From an uncultured Rhizobiaceae group bacterium (GTDB lineage Bacteria; Pseudomonadota; Alphaproteobacteria; Rhizobiales; Rhizobiaceae), in the NCBI GenBank assembly GCA_947501445.1, contig CANMVS010000029.1, positions 1 to 49,381 on the forward strand: a stretch of 49,381 nucleotides of DNA, read 5' to 3'. Shown here piece by piece: positions 39,501-46,583 of the stretch (position 1 is the first letter of the stretch; every line of letters starts with the position of its first letter). The notes below the pieces were generated by a model that did not search any database, had not been told where the DNA came from, and saw nothing but the letters and a program-made list of their open reading frames with translations. The position numbers and the translations under genes are program-made.

Positions 39501-41622
39501 AGTAGTCTCCTTCAGAGGTCAATCGATCTTCACTCAAGGCGGTTACAATCCCTCCATCACCACCTGATCCTGCTGAACCACCCATGGAGACCAAACCAAC
39601 AGATCCACCGCCATCGCCGCCCCCGCCACCAACGCTCGTCACACTGGCGACAACCGAATTGTCACCTGTAGTCGTCAAAACAGAGCCTGATCTAATGGTC
39701 AGCTTGGCTTCGCCGCCTGCACCACCGGCAGAGCCATCACCGCCCAAAGCTGCAATGCCAACAGCCGAGGATCCGCGCCCACCGCCACCACCAACAGATT
39801 GCACGAACACGGCGGATGCTGAGGCGCCCGACGTCGTTATTTTGGTTCCATCATCCAGCGAAACCGTTACTGATCCGCCTGCCCCGGCACTTTGGCTTCC
39901 TGCTCCATAGGCAATAAAACCCGATGCCCTCCCTCCGTCGCCGCTGAAACCACCAACAGATTGCGCCAAAATTCCATTGGCTTCATTGCCGAAGGTGGTG
40001 ATATCGCCTAAAAAAGTCAGGTCGACTGATCCTGCCGGACCACTGCCTGAACCAGCCCCCCCGGTTCCTGTTCCAATCCCGCCACTAGCAGCACCACCAT
40101 CGCCGCCCGCGCCACCATAGCTTCGCATGAAAATGCCCTGACCCTGATCAGCTCTGGTCGTGATCGTTGCGATGAGGCCACCAAAAACATTGCCTGCCGT
40201 GCCCCCTTTGCCGCCATCTCCGCCAACGGTATTCGGGGTCGTGGCGCCATCCGCACGGCCCCCGTGCCCGCCATCTCCAGCAATACTTGCAAGATGCACC
40301 CCATGGCTTCCTGCCTTTGTTGCATTGCCGACAATTGTGATTCCTCCGCCTGTGCTGGTCATTTCAACATTACCGGTATCCCCGCCCTCACCACCATCGC
40401 CGCCATTGTTAAAGCCACCTGTGTCCAATTTGGACCCACCACCGTCGCCGCCGAGGCCGCCCAGGCTTCGCAATTCGATCGCGGTTCCCCCTGTGCTACT
40501 GGTAAAAATTTGTCCACCATCAAGCTTGCCGAGTACCTTGCCACCAACGCCACCCTTGCCACCATCGCCACCTTCAGCCGCTTCATGACCGCTTGTAGCA
40601 TAGCCGCCCACGCCGCCATCACCGCCAGCGGATTCCACCTGAAATGCCGATGCATCGCCTGATTGTGAATATTCTCCGCCCGTTAGAACCAGGTTAGCGG
40701 TCCCACCGCCACCGCCATCGCCTCCGTTACCGGCGTAGGCGTCGCCTATAATAGAACTCATTTTTCCACCGGCCGCACCTTTGCCGCCGGTTGAGGTAAT
40801 AAGTGCCAGAGGGGCATTTGTGGTATTGGATGCAGTCGTTCCATCTCCAACAATCAGCGAAACTGCGCCGCCAAACCCACCATGTCCCCCGGCACCACTT
40901 TCGTCACCGGGACTGTCAGGATTTGAAAAGTCAGAATTATCGCCACCTTTGCCGCCGTCACCACCTTGGGATTCGACCCTGAAGATGCTGTAGGCCGGGC
41001 TACCATGAAAAGACGTGAAAACGCCACCGCTTCCAATATTAACCCTCGCTAAGCCGCCATCTCCACCATGCCCCCCATCCATGCCATCACGTTCAAAATC
41101 GTCTTTTCCACTGCCTCCATTGCCTCCACGGCTTACCGCGTAAATGAGTTTTCCATCAACGCCGCCCTCTTCGACATTAATTGTTCCACCGTTGAAGTTA
41201 ATGATTGTGCCTCCAGCGTTATCACCGGCTTCTCCTTTGTCGTTGTCGCCATTTCTGGCAAACATCCATGCGGTAATGCCGTCCCTTCTTGTGGTAATCG
41301 TGGTGGTGAACCCCGTCTGCGGATTGAAGCCATTGTAGTCAATACGGATTGTTTCATCGCTTCTGGTAGATTGAAATGACACGCCTGTATTGCCCCCGGG
41401 TGGATTGATGTCCTGCGTCAATTCATCAATGATCAATGTTCTCTGGTCACCCCCGGTTACAAGGCTAATGCCATCTGATTGATCCCCGGAACAATGCACG
41501 ACCGAACCACTCGTGGTGCAGGCATCATCAGCCTGCGACAAGACAGGCCATGCGGTTGAGCCAAGCGCGGTTGTACCAAGTAAGGTGGCCAATAAAGTAA
41601 TTTCGCGTGCAGGTGATTTCAT
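33586..41622 (-). CDS. Giant glycine-rich autotransporter (type V secretion)
   Basis: 2,678 residues. Residues 1-31 form a signal peptide (MKSPAREI ... LSQA). The passenger (about 35-2300) is built from roughly thirty units of 60-75 residues, each with a block like SIGGGGGDGG, then a beta-rich stretch and a G-x-T-x-G-x-S step, as in beta-solenoid passengers. The C-terminal ~290 residues form the autotransporter beta-barrel, starting near CYWGNITGTG and ending LRLNFGF with the terminal Phe required for outer-membrane insertion. Cysteines are few and paired: near the mature N-terminus, in an insert near residues 1678-1692, and at the passenger-barrel junction. AAGGAAG seven bases before 41622 fixes the start. 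Likely an adhesin or biofilm factor (inference). Confidence 0.92.
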   Translation of the reverse strand: MKSPAREITLLATLLGTTALGSTAWPVLSQADDACTTSGSVVHCSGDQSDGISLVTGGDQRTLIIDELTQDINPPGGNTGVSFQSTRSDETIRIDYNGFNPQTGFTTTITTRRDGITAWMFARNGDNDKGEAGDNAGGTIINFNGGTINVEEGGVDGKLIYAVSRGGNGGSGKDDFERDGMDGGHGGDGGLARVNIGSGGVFTSFHGSPAYSIFRVESQGGDGGKGGDNSDFSNPDSPGDESGAGGHGGFGGAVSLIVGDGTTASNTTNAPLALITSTGGKGAAGGKMSSIIGDAYAGNGGDGGGGGTANLVLTGGEYSQSGDASAFQVESAGGDGGVGGYATSGHEAAEGGDGGKGGVGGKVLGKLDGGQIFTSSTGGTAIELRSLGGLGGDGGGSKLDTGGFNNGGDGGEGGDTGNVEMTSTGGGITIVGNATKAGSHGVHLASIAGDGGHGGRADGATTPNTVGGDGGKGGTAGNVFGGLIATITTRADQGQGIFMRSYGGAGGDGGAASGGIGTGTGGAGSGSGPAGSVDLTFLGDITTFGNEANGILAQSVGGFSGDGGRASGFIAYGAGSQSAGAGGSVTVSLDDGTKITTSGASASAVFVQSVGGGGGRGSSAVGIAALGGDGSAGGAGGEAKLTIRSGSVLTTTGDNSVVASVTSVGGGGGDGGGSVGLVSMGGSAGSGGDGGIVTALSEDRLTSEGDYSDGLYAASIGGGGGSAHSTVGILAIGGSGGDGGHGSSVTINNTGDVTTSGADSDGIFLTSIGGGGGSGSSAYSVSAFVSVAIGGAGGGGGDGDIVTYDDGGASGYTVSTSGQRARGLVALSVGGGGGDGGTAVSASAGPGFSLAIAKSGAGHAGGDGGAVSVTTGGAFTTKGSNASAIHAHSVGGGGGNAGNSLAASASTGVSATVSIGGAGGSGGSAGAVTVETTGSSGVLSTEGANSAALVAESTGGGGGHSGTTVGGSVAGEITLGAAIGGTGGAGGDGGVVTVKGNSTADISTKGDNSAGVYAHSIGGGGGYAGTTAAGSAVSEVSVNASVGGSGGDGGNGDEVTVAITRDIKTEGDISAGINAMSIGGGGGHSGITASGALVSNVSVDVSVGGSGGAGADSEKVSVTSTGSITTLGHSSAAVNAKSIAGGGGASHFTGAFSGVSKTGSINAAIGGHGGKGGTSGDVVVGIQGDLTTSGHLSAGVSIKSVGGGGGESGTTMTASGASKVEVGVAIGGSGGEGGNSGAVTLYANSNVVTFGDMSVGLDAKSIAGAGGSSGFVADVSLVSKGNVGVAIGADAGDAGTSGDAFVQSLGSISTSGTYASGIVAQSIAGQGGSAKGSLSGSIAAGKGGKIDVTIGGAGGDGGVAGNTEVRSFGDIATLGTHSYGILAQSVGGSGGDGGLAAEGGFSSGAVSAQIGVSVGGSGGNGGTSGDVSVSTFNAEKAITTNDFAAHGIYALSTGGNGGTGGSVYTGNVDWTGDKSVNVNIDIGGSGGKGGKSGTVSINNQNAVATTGFLATGLYASSIGGSGGDGGSTYSILASIKGSPQGAVSVDVGGSGGDGAVGAAASIVNSGMVSTRLGGSTGIFVQSIGGGGGRGGSAANLNLTLKNADDGAAAAGISKVSLNAGISVGGSGGSGKHAGTATLSNSGAVITMGLGSDALVAQSVGGGGGDGGVASTTSINAGELGCTFAKDAGLYKCKSKEGEESEVEVKMALAIGGSGGSGGNGEKVAVTNSGALTTTGKLSHGIVAQSIGGGGGIGGDGGLGLDAWTSNKQVLAIETGIDDRNELPSYSSMTIAIGGNGGAQGNGETVSVTNSGAIRTLGDYSFGIHTQSIGGGGGKGGAGAGTFWTVATVGGAGGGAYKTGVNDGGDVNVTLDTGGSIFTSGKGSVGLLAQTVGGGGGIAGDVDDGVGTDWGDMHVGYGYAVDQPKGSGGDGGSIKIAVHDTITTTGDKAHGVYLQSVGGGGGVMGADPSANSNIVNYVGNNGNDGSSGEISAAVSAAVLVTGERSVGLFAQSIAGAGATDTSGTVKINVEKGGSIRASGTAGRAILAQSVSGDGTNNSVEITIDAAAEVSNGSDGAETIALLDGSDNKIVNHGILIQDGIDTASYVVRTNGEAALGISNYGMLGGAIHSELSAGAAGTAQAINIVNHEGGFFGLGRHSDLAGGEISNSGSLSAGAFGVAAQVGVDGIINQTAEGTTQVDIAFGKENDLIGIIDISKASTFAGTITPYAVSGTPADGQTGQLEIIESKGELITTELSAVNSATVDYSVDRGTRSDGYNLVLLNYKVDYTPWDGDEVAQSKVTQSVRARINANHKSVGGNVSNLIAIVQDTQNGSTVDPDFVEDLSLVLLRAENVGDLIDIYDGYAPAEIFSPVASARFSSLRFSDNLNSCPAMSVGGVAQYSEQGSCYWGNITGTGIERQRDGLSIDYDETVFGISGGMQAEVSDGWFAGFALGYERSDLSNDGFSGDGNRFQLGGVLKRELGATTLSASLSGGYSKYDQSRHVMTPGGILSADSDPSTSWVAGHARISHYFDVTKNTYIKPWFDVGVQYTHQGGYTESGAGSFGLVVDSMSNTFVTLNPMLEIGTDFVLGGMSARANFGAGILAVVGGNEQSTNVRFIGAGGSGPGFSVASEGDDIFADLNASLVAQVNERTTIRASIGALLSDNQQQYSAGLRLNFGF

Positions 41623-41858
41623 CGGGCTACTTCCTTGTGAGGCATACAACCGCGCGAGCAACAAGAAGAGATATCCGGGCAATATCCGGTACTGTCTCGC
41701 CTGATCGACTACGGGTTTTTTATGACTGTCTCAGCTTACAAAAGAGACCAGCGATTGATACGGAGGAGCCGGCAATTGTCTCATACGCGTTCAAATTTGT
41801 CCGAAATGCGCGCATGATGGCACCGTCAGGTTTTGCCCACACGCGACGCGGCTCTACT

Positions 41859-41880
41859 ATCCCCTCTGAATATAGGGGAT
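41859..41880. promoter_or_regulatory. Inverted repeat, possible operator
   Basis: ATCCCCT (41859-41865) and AGGGGAT (41874-41880) are perfect complements across an 8-nt AT-rich spacer, about 240 bp upstream of the autotransporter start. Regulatory function is inferred from position and symmetry only. Confidence 0.45.
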
Positions 41881-41976
41881 TTATCAAGTGGAGTTATTTC
41901 AACGGGATAACCGGGGAGATTCTGGAAAAAACTGGACGATCGCACATTTCGAAAAACATGCAGGCTCCATAAATCT

Positions 41977-41992
41977 ATGACCTGATGGTCAT
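41977..41992. promoter_or_regulatory. Palindrome ATGACC-TGAT-GGTCAT, possible operator
   Basis: Six-base perfect arms around TGAT make a 16-bp palindrome of the size bound by dimeric regulators. It sits midway between the two divergent genes. No known binding motif is claimed. Confidence 0.45.
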
Positions 41993-42024
41993 CTGCGGTA
42001 CCAACGATGGGTATAGTGGGTGAC

Positions 42025-42064
42025 ACCAGGCAGGAAGCAATATTGCAGGGCTGCATTGCCTGGT
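42025..42064. promoter_or_regulatory. Nested palindrome upstream of the membrane-bound regulator
   Basis: Outer arms ACCAGGCA (42025-42032) and TGCCTGGT (42057-42064) are perfect complements. Between them lies a complete 10-bp palindrome GCAATATTGC (42037-42046). It lies ~190 bp before the regulator gene and could be an operator or a leader hairpin. Confidence 0.5.
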
Positions 42065-42250
42065 ATCCCGGCCCATCAGGTGCAATGGATTTGGCGCACG
42101 TTCTGAACGATATGCTATCATGCAATGGACAACTGCGGTAACAGCAAAACGAGAGACACACCGCATCAATGCTTCGGTTGCGCCTTGCACATTGTGCACG
42201 GACTGGTGTAACTTTTACCACGGGATCATCGATACCACAGGAGAGCTGAA

Positions 42251-44017
42251 ATTCTGAAAATACGCTCTTTATCGATCCTTTTTGTTCTGATCGCGCTGCT
42301 CGTGGGACCGGCACCGGCATTGGCTGACAGTACCGAACGTCAGTTGAATTCCTGTGACACCGTCGGTGCGGATCACCTGATGCCCAATACGCTGGAAGAA
42401 CTGCCAAACGGGCAGTTACGTCCGCTGGTGACCGCGCATTTTGCTGACCCATCAGGCACGGTCACAGCCGATGAAATCCGGGCACAGATGTTTGTCGATA
42501 GACCATGTATGGGTCGCTTCGCGATCAAGGGCCCAGATGGTGCGCTTTGGTTGCGGTTCTCACTCGATAATCCACATGAAGGCCAGGTAGATTGGGTTCT
42601 TGCTTTTATGGAGACCATTTTTGATGAAATGGCCCTGTATGAGCAAACCGAAGCGGGATTGGTACTGCGTGCACAAAATGGCCGAACCCTGCCGATCAGC
42701 GAACAATCCAATGTCAGCGTGAAATCCGGTCTTCCGGTGGCATTGGCAGCTGGAGAGAAGAAGGACTTTTATCTAAGGGTATCGGGGACCTTCGCCAAAC
42801 GGGCCACACCTGTCCTTGTTTCAGCTGACATGTTTGACCGATGGACGACGTCATTCGAAACGTTGCTGCTCGTCCTGCTAGGGCTCATGGCAATGCTTGT
42901 ATTTCTCAGCCTGATCCTCTTTCGCAATGTGCTAGCGCAGTTTTACAAATATTACACGCTCTATATGGTCTCGGCCTTCCTGTTCATTTTTGTTGTCTAT
43001 GGCTGGCTGCACCGTTTTTTTGATGTCCAGTTGCCCGTCACAGTAACCATCCCGATCATCGAGCTTGTCACGGGGATAAGCGTCATTGCGAACATTCAGT
43101 ACTGTCGGGTCATGCTTTCGCCGGGAAAAAGGCAGCGCGCTCAGGAAACCGGCTTTATCGCCCTGACATGCATTGCAGTTCTGCTATGCGGTTTGGCTGT
43201 CCTGAGCCCCTGGCGTTTCGCGATGCCCAATCACCTTATGCTATTTGTAAGTCCCATCGTGTTGCTGGTTTTTGCCTTACGACGAATGGGTAGCCTGCCC
43301 CAGGTACCTGCCGTCTGTGCATCGCTCTTGTGCCTGATATGCGGCCTCGCAATTTCCAATTACTACTTTCTGTCTCCACCGCCAATTCCCGAGACATCAT
43401 CAGTGAGGCAAGTGATGCTTACACGTGCCGGTACCTTCACTTATGCGTTTGCAATTATCGGCGAAGCAATCTTCATGATGCTGGCCATTTCGACAATGCT
43501 GCATACGATGCGAACGCGCAGTCAACAGGCCATAGAAGAGGTGAAGCAGCTGCGTCGCACATATGCCGCCGCCCAGGAGCAGAATGCTCAGGCAAGGGAA
43601 ACCGCCGACGCCAAGATCAGGTATATAGAGGATGCGTTGGAAGACGGTGTTCGCGAGCAATATTTACCTTTTGAAGATCGTTTCGAACAACGGGCGCGAA
43701 AAACAATTCTCGACAATGCGGGCAATAATCTGTTTGGCGCAAAAGCCCTTGCCTCGGATCTGGGGGTGAGTGAACGCACGCTGGGTCGAAAGATGAAACA
43801 GGCGCTCGACATGTCGCCAGCCCTGTTTATTCGGCAAACCCGCCTGAACCTTGCCCGCGATCTAATTCTGCTTCGCCATTATGAAAGTGTTGCGGAAGTC
43901 GCTTACGCCACCGGTTTTTCCAGCATTAGCCATTTTGCCAAACTGTATCGAGCCGAATTCCACGAAACACCCAGCGAGACATTCAAGTCGATCAGGCAAA
44001 TCAAAACAGCATCATGA
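42251..44017 (+). CDS. Membrane-bound one-component regulator: 7TMR-DISM sensor with AraC-type DNA-binding domain
   Basis: 588 residues from the proposed start. A signal peptide (about 1-25, ending ALA-D) leads into a periplasmic 7TMR-DISMED2-like domain (about 30-190), seven predicted membrane helices (about 200-415), a coiled-coil linker (about 420-475) and two helix-turn-helix motifs of the AraC type (LASDLGVSERTLGRKMKQ and VAEVAYATGFSSISHFAKLYR). It should sense a periplasmic or membrane signal and act directly on DNA from the membrane. No ATG, GTG or TTG opens the frame before a GTG at 42302, which would cut through the signal peptide. AGGAGAG at 42239-42245 points instead to ATT 42251 or CTG 42254. 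Divergent from the autotransporter, which it may control. Confidence 0.85.
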   Translation: MLKIRSLSILFVLIALLVGPAPALADSTERQLNSCDTVGADHLMPNTLEELPNGQLRPLVTAHFADPSGTVTADEIRAQMFVDRPCMGRFAIKGPDGALWLRFSLDNPHEGQVDWVLAFMETIFDEMALYEQTEAGLVLRAQNGRTLPISEQSNVSVKSGLPVALAAGEKKDFYLRVSGTFAKRATPVLVSADMFDRWTTSFETLLLVLLGLMAMLVFLSLILFRNVLAQFYKYYTLYMVSAFLFIFVVYGWLHRFFDVQLPVTVTIPIIELVTGISVIANIQYCRVMLSPGKRQRAQETGFIALTCIAVLLCGLAVLSPWRFAMPNHLMLFVSPIVLLVFALRRMGSLPQVPAVCASLLCLICGLAISNYYFLSPPPIPETSSVRQVMLTRAGTFTYAFAIIGEAIFMMLAISTMLHTMRTRSQQAIEEVKQLRRTYAAAQEQNAQARETADAKIRYIEDALEDGVREQYLPFEDRFEQRARKTILDNAGNNLFGAKALASDLGVSERTLGRKMKQALDMSPALFIRQTRLNLARDLILLRHYESVAEVAYATGFSSISHFAKLYRAEFHETPSETFKSIRQIKTAS

Positions 44018-44057
44018 CCGGCATTCATGCCCACCTGACTGGCATTCAAACTCGATG

Positions 44058-44126
44058 ACCTGAATGCATCAACAAAAACAAAGGTCGACGCAGTTGTCCC
44101 GTTTCTGACAAAACGTGAAACGGTCT
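44058..44126 (+). repeat. Dispersed intergenic palindromic repeat, copy 3 (forward, partial)
   Basis: Matches the 3' two-thirds of the copy at 19539-19643: ACCTGAATGCATCAACAAA through GTGAAACGGTCT. The left hairpin arm is lost or degenerate. It sits between the convergent regulator and metallophosphoesterase genes. Confidence 0.85.
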
Positions 44127-44148
44127 GGAACCACATATGATGCAGCTA

Positions 44149-44940
44149 TCATCCCTGTTCGTGTTTCTCCAGAATACGGCCTTCATCATAAATGCAGATC
44201 AGTTTCTTTGCAGAAATTCTGGTCTCTGCCGGATAGCCGAACGCGTTGTTGATATAGGTAACGCCGTCTACGCTAACGTGGCGATTAACATGGCTATGAC
44301 CATAAATGTGGACAGAAGAGCCGACATCGCGCAATTGCTTTTCGAGGGCTGTTGTGCCCAGTACCGGGTAAACGAACCGGTGACGAACGGGTATCTGTTG
44401 CGGCATGATGTCAATGCGGGGCAGAAAGTGGGAAAACGTAATCACTGTCTCGGCGTCGGGATGCGCCAAAGGTTCGTTCATATCCGTAAATGCCTGGGTT
44501 ATCTCACGCTGATCCATTCCGGCGGGCCAAGCACACGCATGAAAATCACTCCACGCCATTTTCAGTTTGGCGCCTGGTTCTCCGAACGAAAAATCGTACC
44601 AGCCCAGCAGCGGCACAATCGCAATTTTGTCAGCAAAAAAAGGTTCGACAGAAACGCCCGCATTCAGCGCAGTTTGGCGTACACTTTCAAATTTTTGAAA
44701 GGAACTCTGTCCGGTCTTATCGCGTGCCACCCAAAGATCGTGATTGCCCGGCACATAAAGGACCTGTTTGAAACGCAGCGCCAACATGTTGAAACAGGCT
44801 TCTGTCTGTTTCAGCGTATTTGAAATATCGCCAGCCAGGATGAGAATATCATTGAGGTAGTCGGTTTTCGACAGATTGGAGACCCAATTGGCATTGACCT
44901 GGTAGTCCACATGTAAATCTGAAATCGCAAATATTCTCAT
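44149..44940 (-). CDS. Calcineurin-like metallophosphoesterase
   Basis: A 263-residue dinuclear-metal phosphoesterase. The fold motifs are in order: SDLHVD near the N-terminus, LAGDIS, PGNHDLW, a later FSHFLPR and a C-terminal YGHSHVN. Substrates in this broad family range from cyclic nucleotides to phosphoproteins and cannot be predicted. The start at 44940 gives MRIFAISDLH, the normal N-terminus, in preference to an open frame four codons longer. Confidence 0.88.
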   Translation of the reverse strand: MRIFAISDLHVDYQVNANWVSNLSKTDYLNDILILAGDISNTLKQTEACFNMLALRFKQVLYVPGNHDLWVARDKTGQSSFQKFESVRQTALNAGVSVEPFFADKIAIVPLLGWYDFSFGEPGAKLKMAWSDFHACAWPAGMDQREITQAFTDMNEPLAHPDAETVITFSHFLPRIDIMPQQIPVRHRFVYPVLGTTALEKQLRDVGSSVHIYGHSHVNRHVSVDGVTYINNAFGYPAETRISAKKLICIYDEGRILEKHEQG

Positions 44941-44952
44941 TGCACAACGCAC

Positions 44953-45428
44953 GTTGGAGGTGGTCTGACGGCCACATGCCGGAGAACTGTTGTGTCAAAC
45001 ACCCAACGCTAAAGCAAGCATTGGATATCCGATGCCATTGGTAATGTCCGTTGCCGCGTAGAAATTACACGCGTTCGACATCCAGTCCGACGTCCAGCCC
45101 TGGTGCCGCCATGGTACTTTTTGATGTGGAGATTCGGTCAACACCACTTTCAAAACAGATTTAATCGGTGTTTTCCTCCGTTGCATGGACACATGAAAAT
45201 ACCAGCAAATTCAAAAGCAGGATATCTTTGCGATGCGGATTAGCAACCAGAGTTTGCCCGCGCACCAGTGCGAAATGGCACTTGAATATATGCACGCTTC
45301 TGGCCCCTGTTGGCGACATGGATTGGATAGCACGGACAAAGCCGCCGCAAGGGGAGCGTACGGCAATGTATGCTTTTGCGAAACGCTCCCGGACACAATA
45401 TTACGGTAATCATATTTAACCACTTGCT
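44953..45428. other. Gap without a recognisable gene
   Basis: About 480 bp between divergent metallophosphoesterase and ArsR genes. A 65-codon minus-strand frame (44995-45192) and a 77-codon one (45211-45441) are open but show no family match, and start sites are unsupported. The stretch may be eroded coding DNA or simply regulatory. Confidence 0.5.
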
Positions 45429-45451
45429 TTATTAACCACATGGTTTAATAA
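45429..45451. promoter_or_regulatory. Palindromic operator candidate for the ArsR-type regulator
   Basis: TTATTAACC (45429-45437) mirrors GGTTTAATAA (45442-45451) with a single-base bulge and a 4-nt centre. It ends 8 bp before the ArsR start codon, a normal place for autoregulation. Confidence 0.6.
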
Positions 45452-45459
45452 TTTTGCGC

Positions 45460-45798
45460 ATGAAAGAATCTGACCAACTCGACGCGGCATTTTCAGCCTT
45501 GGCCAATCCGACCAGGAGGGCGATTCTTGCGCGATTGGCGCAAGGTGAAGCAACTGTGAATACATTGGCAGAACCGTTCGATATGAGTTTGCCAGCAGTC
45601 TCCAAACACATTCGGGTATTGGAGGACGCAGGGCTGATCACTCGCGGCAGAGATGCGCAATTCCGCCCATGCACGTTGAATGCACAACCACTCGAGGCCG
45701 TCGCCAACTGGACTGACCACTACCGTCACATCTGGGAACTACGGTTTGATCTGATGGGCAGTATTCTCGAGAACATGAAGGAAGTAAAAGATGAATGA
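45460..45798 (+). CDS. ArsR-family transcriptional regulator
   Basis: A 112-residue winged-helix repressor. FSALANPTRRAILARL and the recognition helix MSLPAVSKHIRVLEDAGLI are textbook ArsR. No metal-binding cysteine cluster is seen in the helix, so it is likely a non-metal ArsR of the type paired with SRPBCC proteins. The ATG at 45460 is preferred over a TTG two codons earlier. It overlaps the next gene by 8 bp. Confidence 0.92.
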   Translation: MKESDQLDAAFSALANPTRRAILARLAQGEATVNTLAEPFDMSLPAVSKHIRVLEDAGLITRGRDAQFRPCTLNAQPLEAVANWTDHYRHIWELRFDLMGSILENMKEVKDE

Positions 45799-46276
45799 CC
45801 AACAAAACTGGGTTAAGATACAACGCGAATTTGACGCGCCAATTGACGCCGTTTGGAACATGTGGACTGACCCGGAGTTGTTCAAGCAATGGTATGGGCC
45901 AATGGGCATGTCCGTTCCGATAGCTGAAATGGATGTTGTCGTTGGCGGGACACGTAAAATCTGCATGGAGATGAAATCCCCGGAACGCACGATGTCCATG
46001 TGGTCCATTGGTGTCTACAAGGAAATCATTTTTCCGTCGCGTCTTGTTTACACTGAAAGTATGTGCGACGCAGACGGCACGCTCATTTCTCCCAAGAGCA
46101 TGGGCATGCCGGAGGGGCATCCCGACATCACAGAAGTCATTATCGACCTGAGCGAAGCAGGTGGCAAGACCATCATGACAATGGTTCACGTTGGTGTACC
46201 AGAAGGGTCGGCTGGTGCTGGCGGGTGGAACCAGGCTTTCGACAAGCTTGCAGGTCTTGTCAGCAACAAACCATGA
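45791..46276 (+). CDS. SRPBCC (AHSA1-like) domain protein
   Basis: A 161-residue START/Bet v1-like protein. The opening IQREFDAPIDAVWNMWTDPELFKQWYGP is typical of AHSA1-like SRPBCC proteins, which hold a hydrophobic ligand cavity. It is cotranscribed with the ArsR regulator, a very common pairing whose ligand is usually unknown. The C-terminal helix (GWNQAFDKLAGLV) closes the fold. Confidence 0.9.
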   Translation: MNDQQNWVKIQREFDAPIDAVWNMWTDPELFKQWYGPMGMSVPIAEMDVVVGGTRKICMEMKSPERTMSMWSIGVYKEIIFPSRLVYTESMCDADGTLISPKSMGMPEGHPDITEVIIDLSEAGGKTIMTMVHVGVPEGSAGAGGWNQAFDKLAGLVSNKP

Positions 46277-46583
46277 CAACGACAACTGCTGAACCCAACC
46301 TTGGCTAGTCCTTTCATATACTCTGCTGCACCTTTGGTTCAAATCACCAGGTGCAGCCAATTGGATGAACTGAAGCTATAAAAACAGACATTCACCGCTG
46401 CGTAGAATGTCTAAAAGTTGGGCTCAGACCGATCATATGTTCGTCGATCAGATTTGTGCATCGGTTGTGTCAACAAGTTGTTCGGTGTTCCCATAACGGT
46501 CCTGTTTGGACATTTCTGTCGTTGGAAAGCGGAGCGGGTTGGTGTGCCCGCTCCAAAAATGAAGCTCTATTCCAGGGGGCGAT
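46277..46583. other. Gap between convergent genes
   Basis: About 307 bp between the ends of the SRPBCC gene and the minus-strand secreted-protein gene. Besides the terminator hairpin at 46376-46412, no gene or repeat is recognised. Confidence 0.6.
46376..46412 (-). terminator. Rho-independent terminator for the minus-strand gene
   Basis: On the minus strand AGACATTC (46412-46405), an 11-nt loop and GAATGTCT (46393-46386) are followed by GTTTTTAT. It is ~170 bp past the secreted-protein stop codon, in the convergent gap. Confidence 0.65.

Larger units (their letters stand above)
41623..42250. other. Palindrome-rich intergenic region between divergent autotransporter and regulator genes
   Basis: 628 bp with no supported gene. 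It must hold the promoters of the autotransporter (leftward) and the membrane-bound AraC-type regulator (rightward). Three clear inverted repeats (listed separately) suggest protein-binding sites or structured leader RNA. The short open frames here show no codon or family support. Confidence 0.7.

Noticed and set aside
33586-41622. Many proline-rich open frames on the strand opposite the autotransporter
   Set aside because: They are antisense images of GGC-rich glycine tracts (Pro-Pro-Ser patterns), have no start-site support and no family identity.
33586-41622. Regularly spaced GC-rich repeats resembling a CRISPR array
   Set aside because: The periodic units lie inside one intact reading frame with protein-level conservation and varied spacing; there are no direct repeats of constant length and no cas genes.
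41826-42452. 208-codon minus-strand frame in the regulator promoter region
   Set aside because: It runs antisense over the signal peptide of the regulator, is rich in Cys and Arg without pattern, and has no family similarity.
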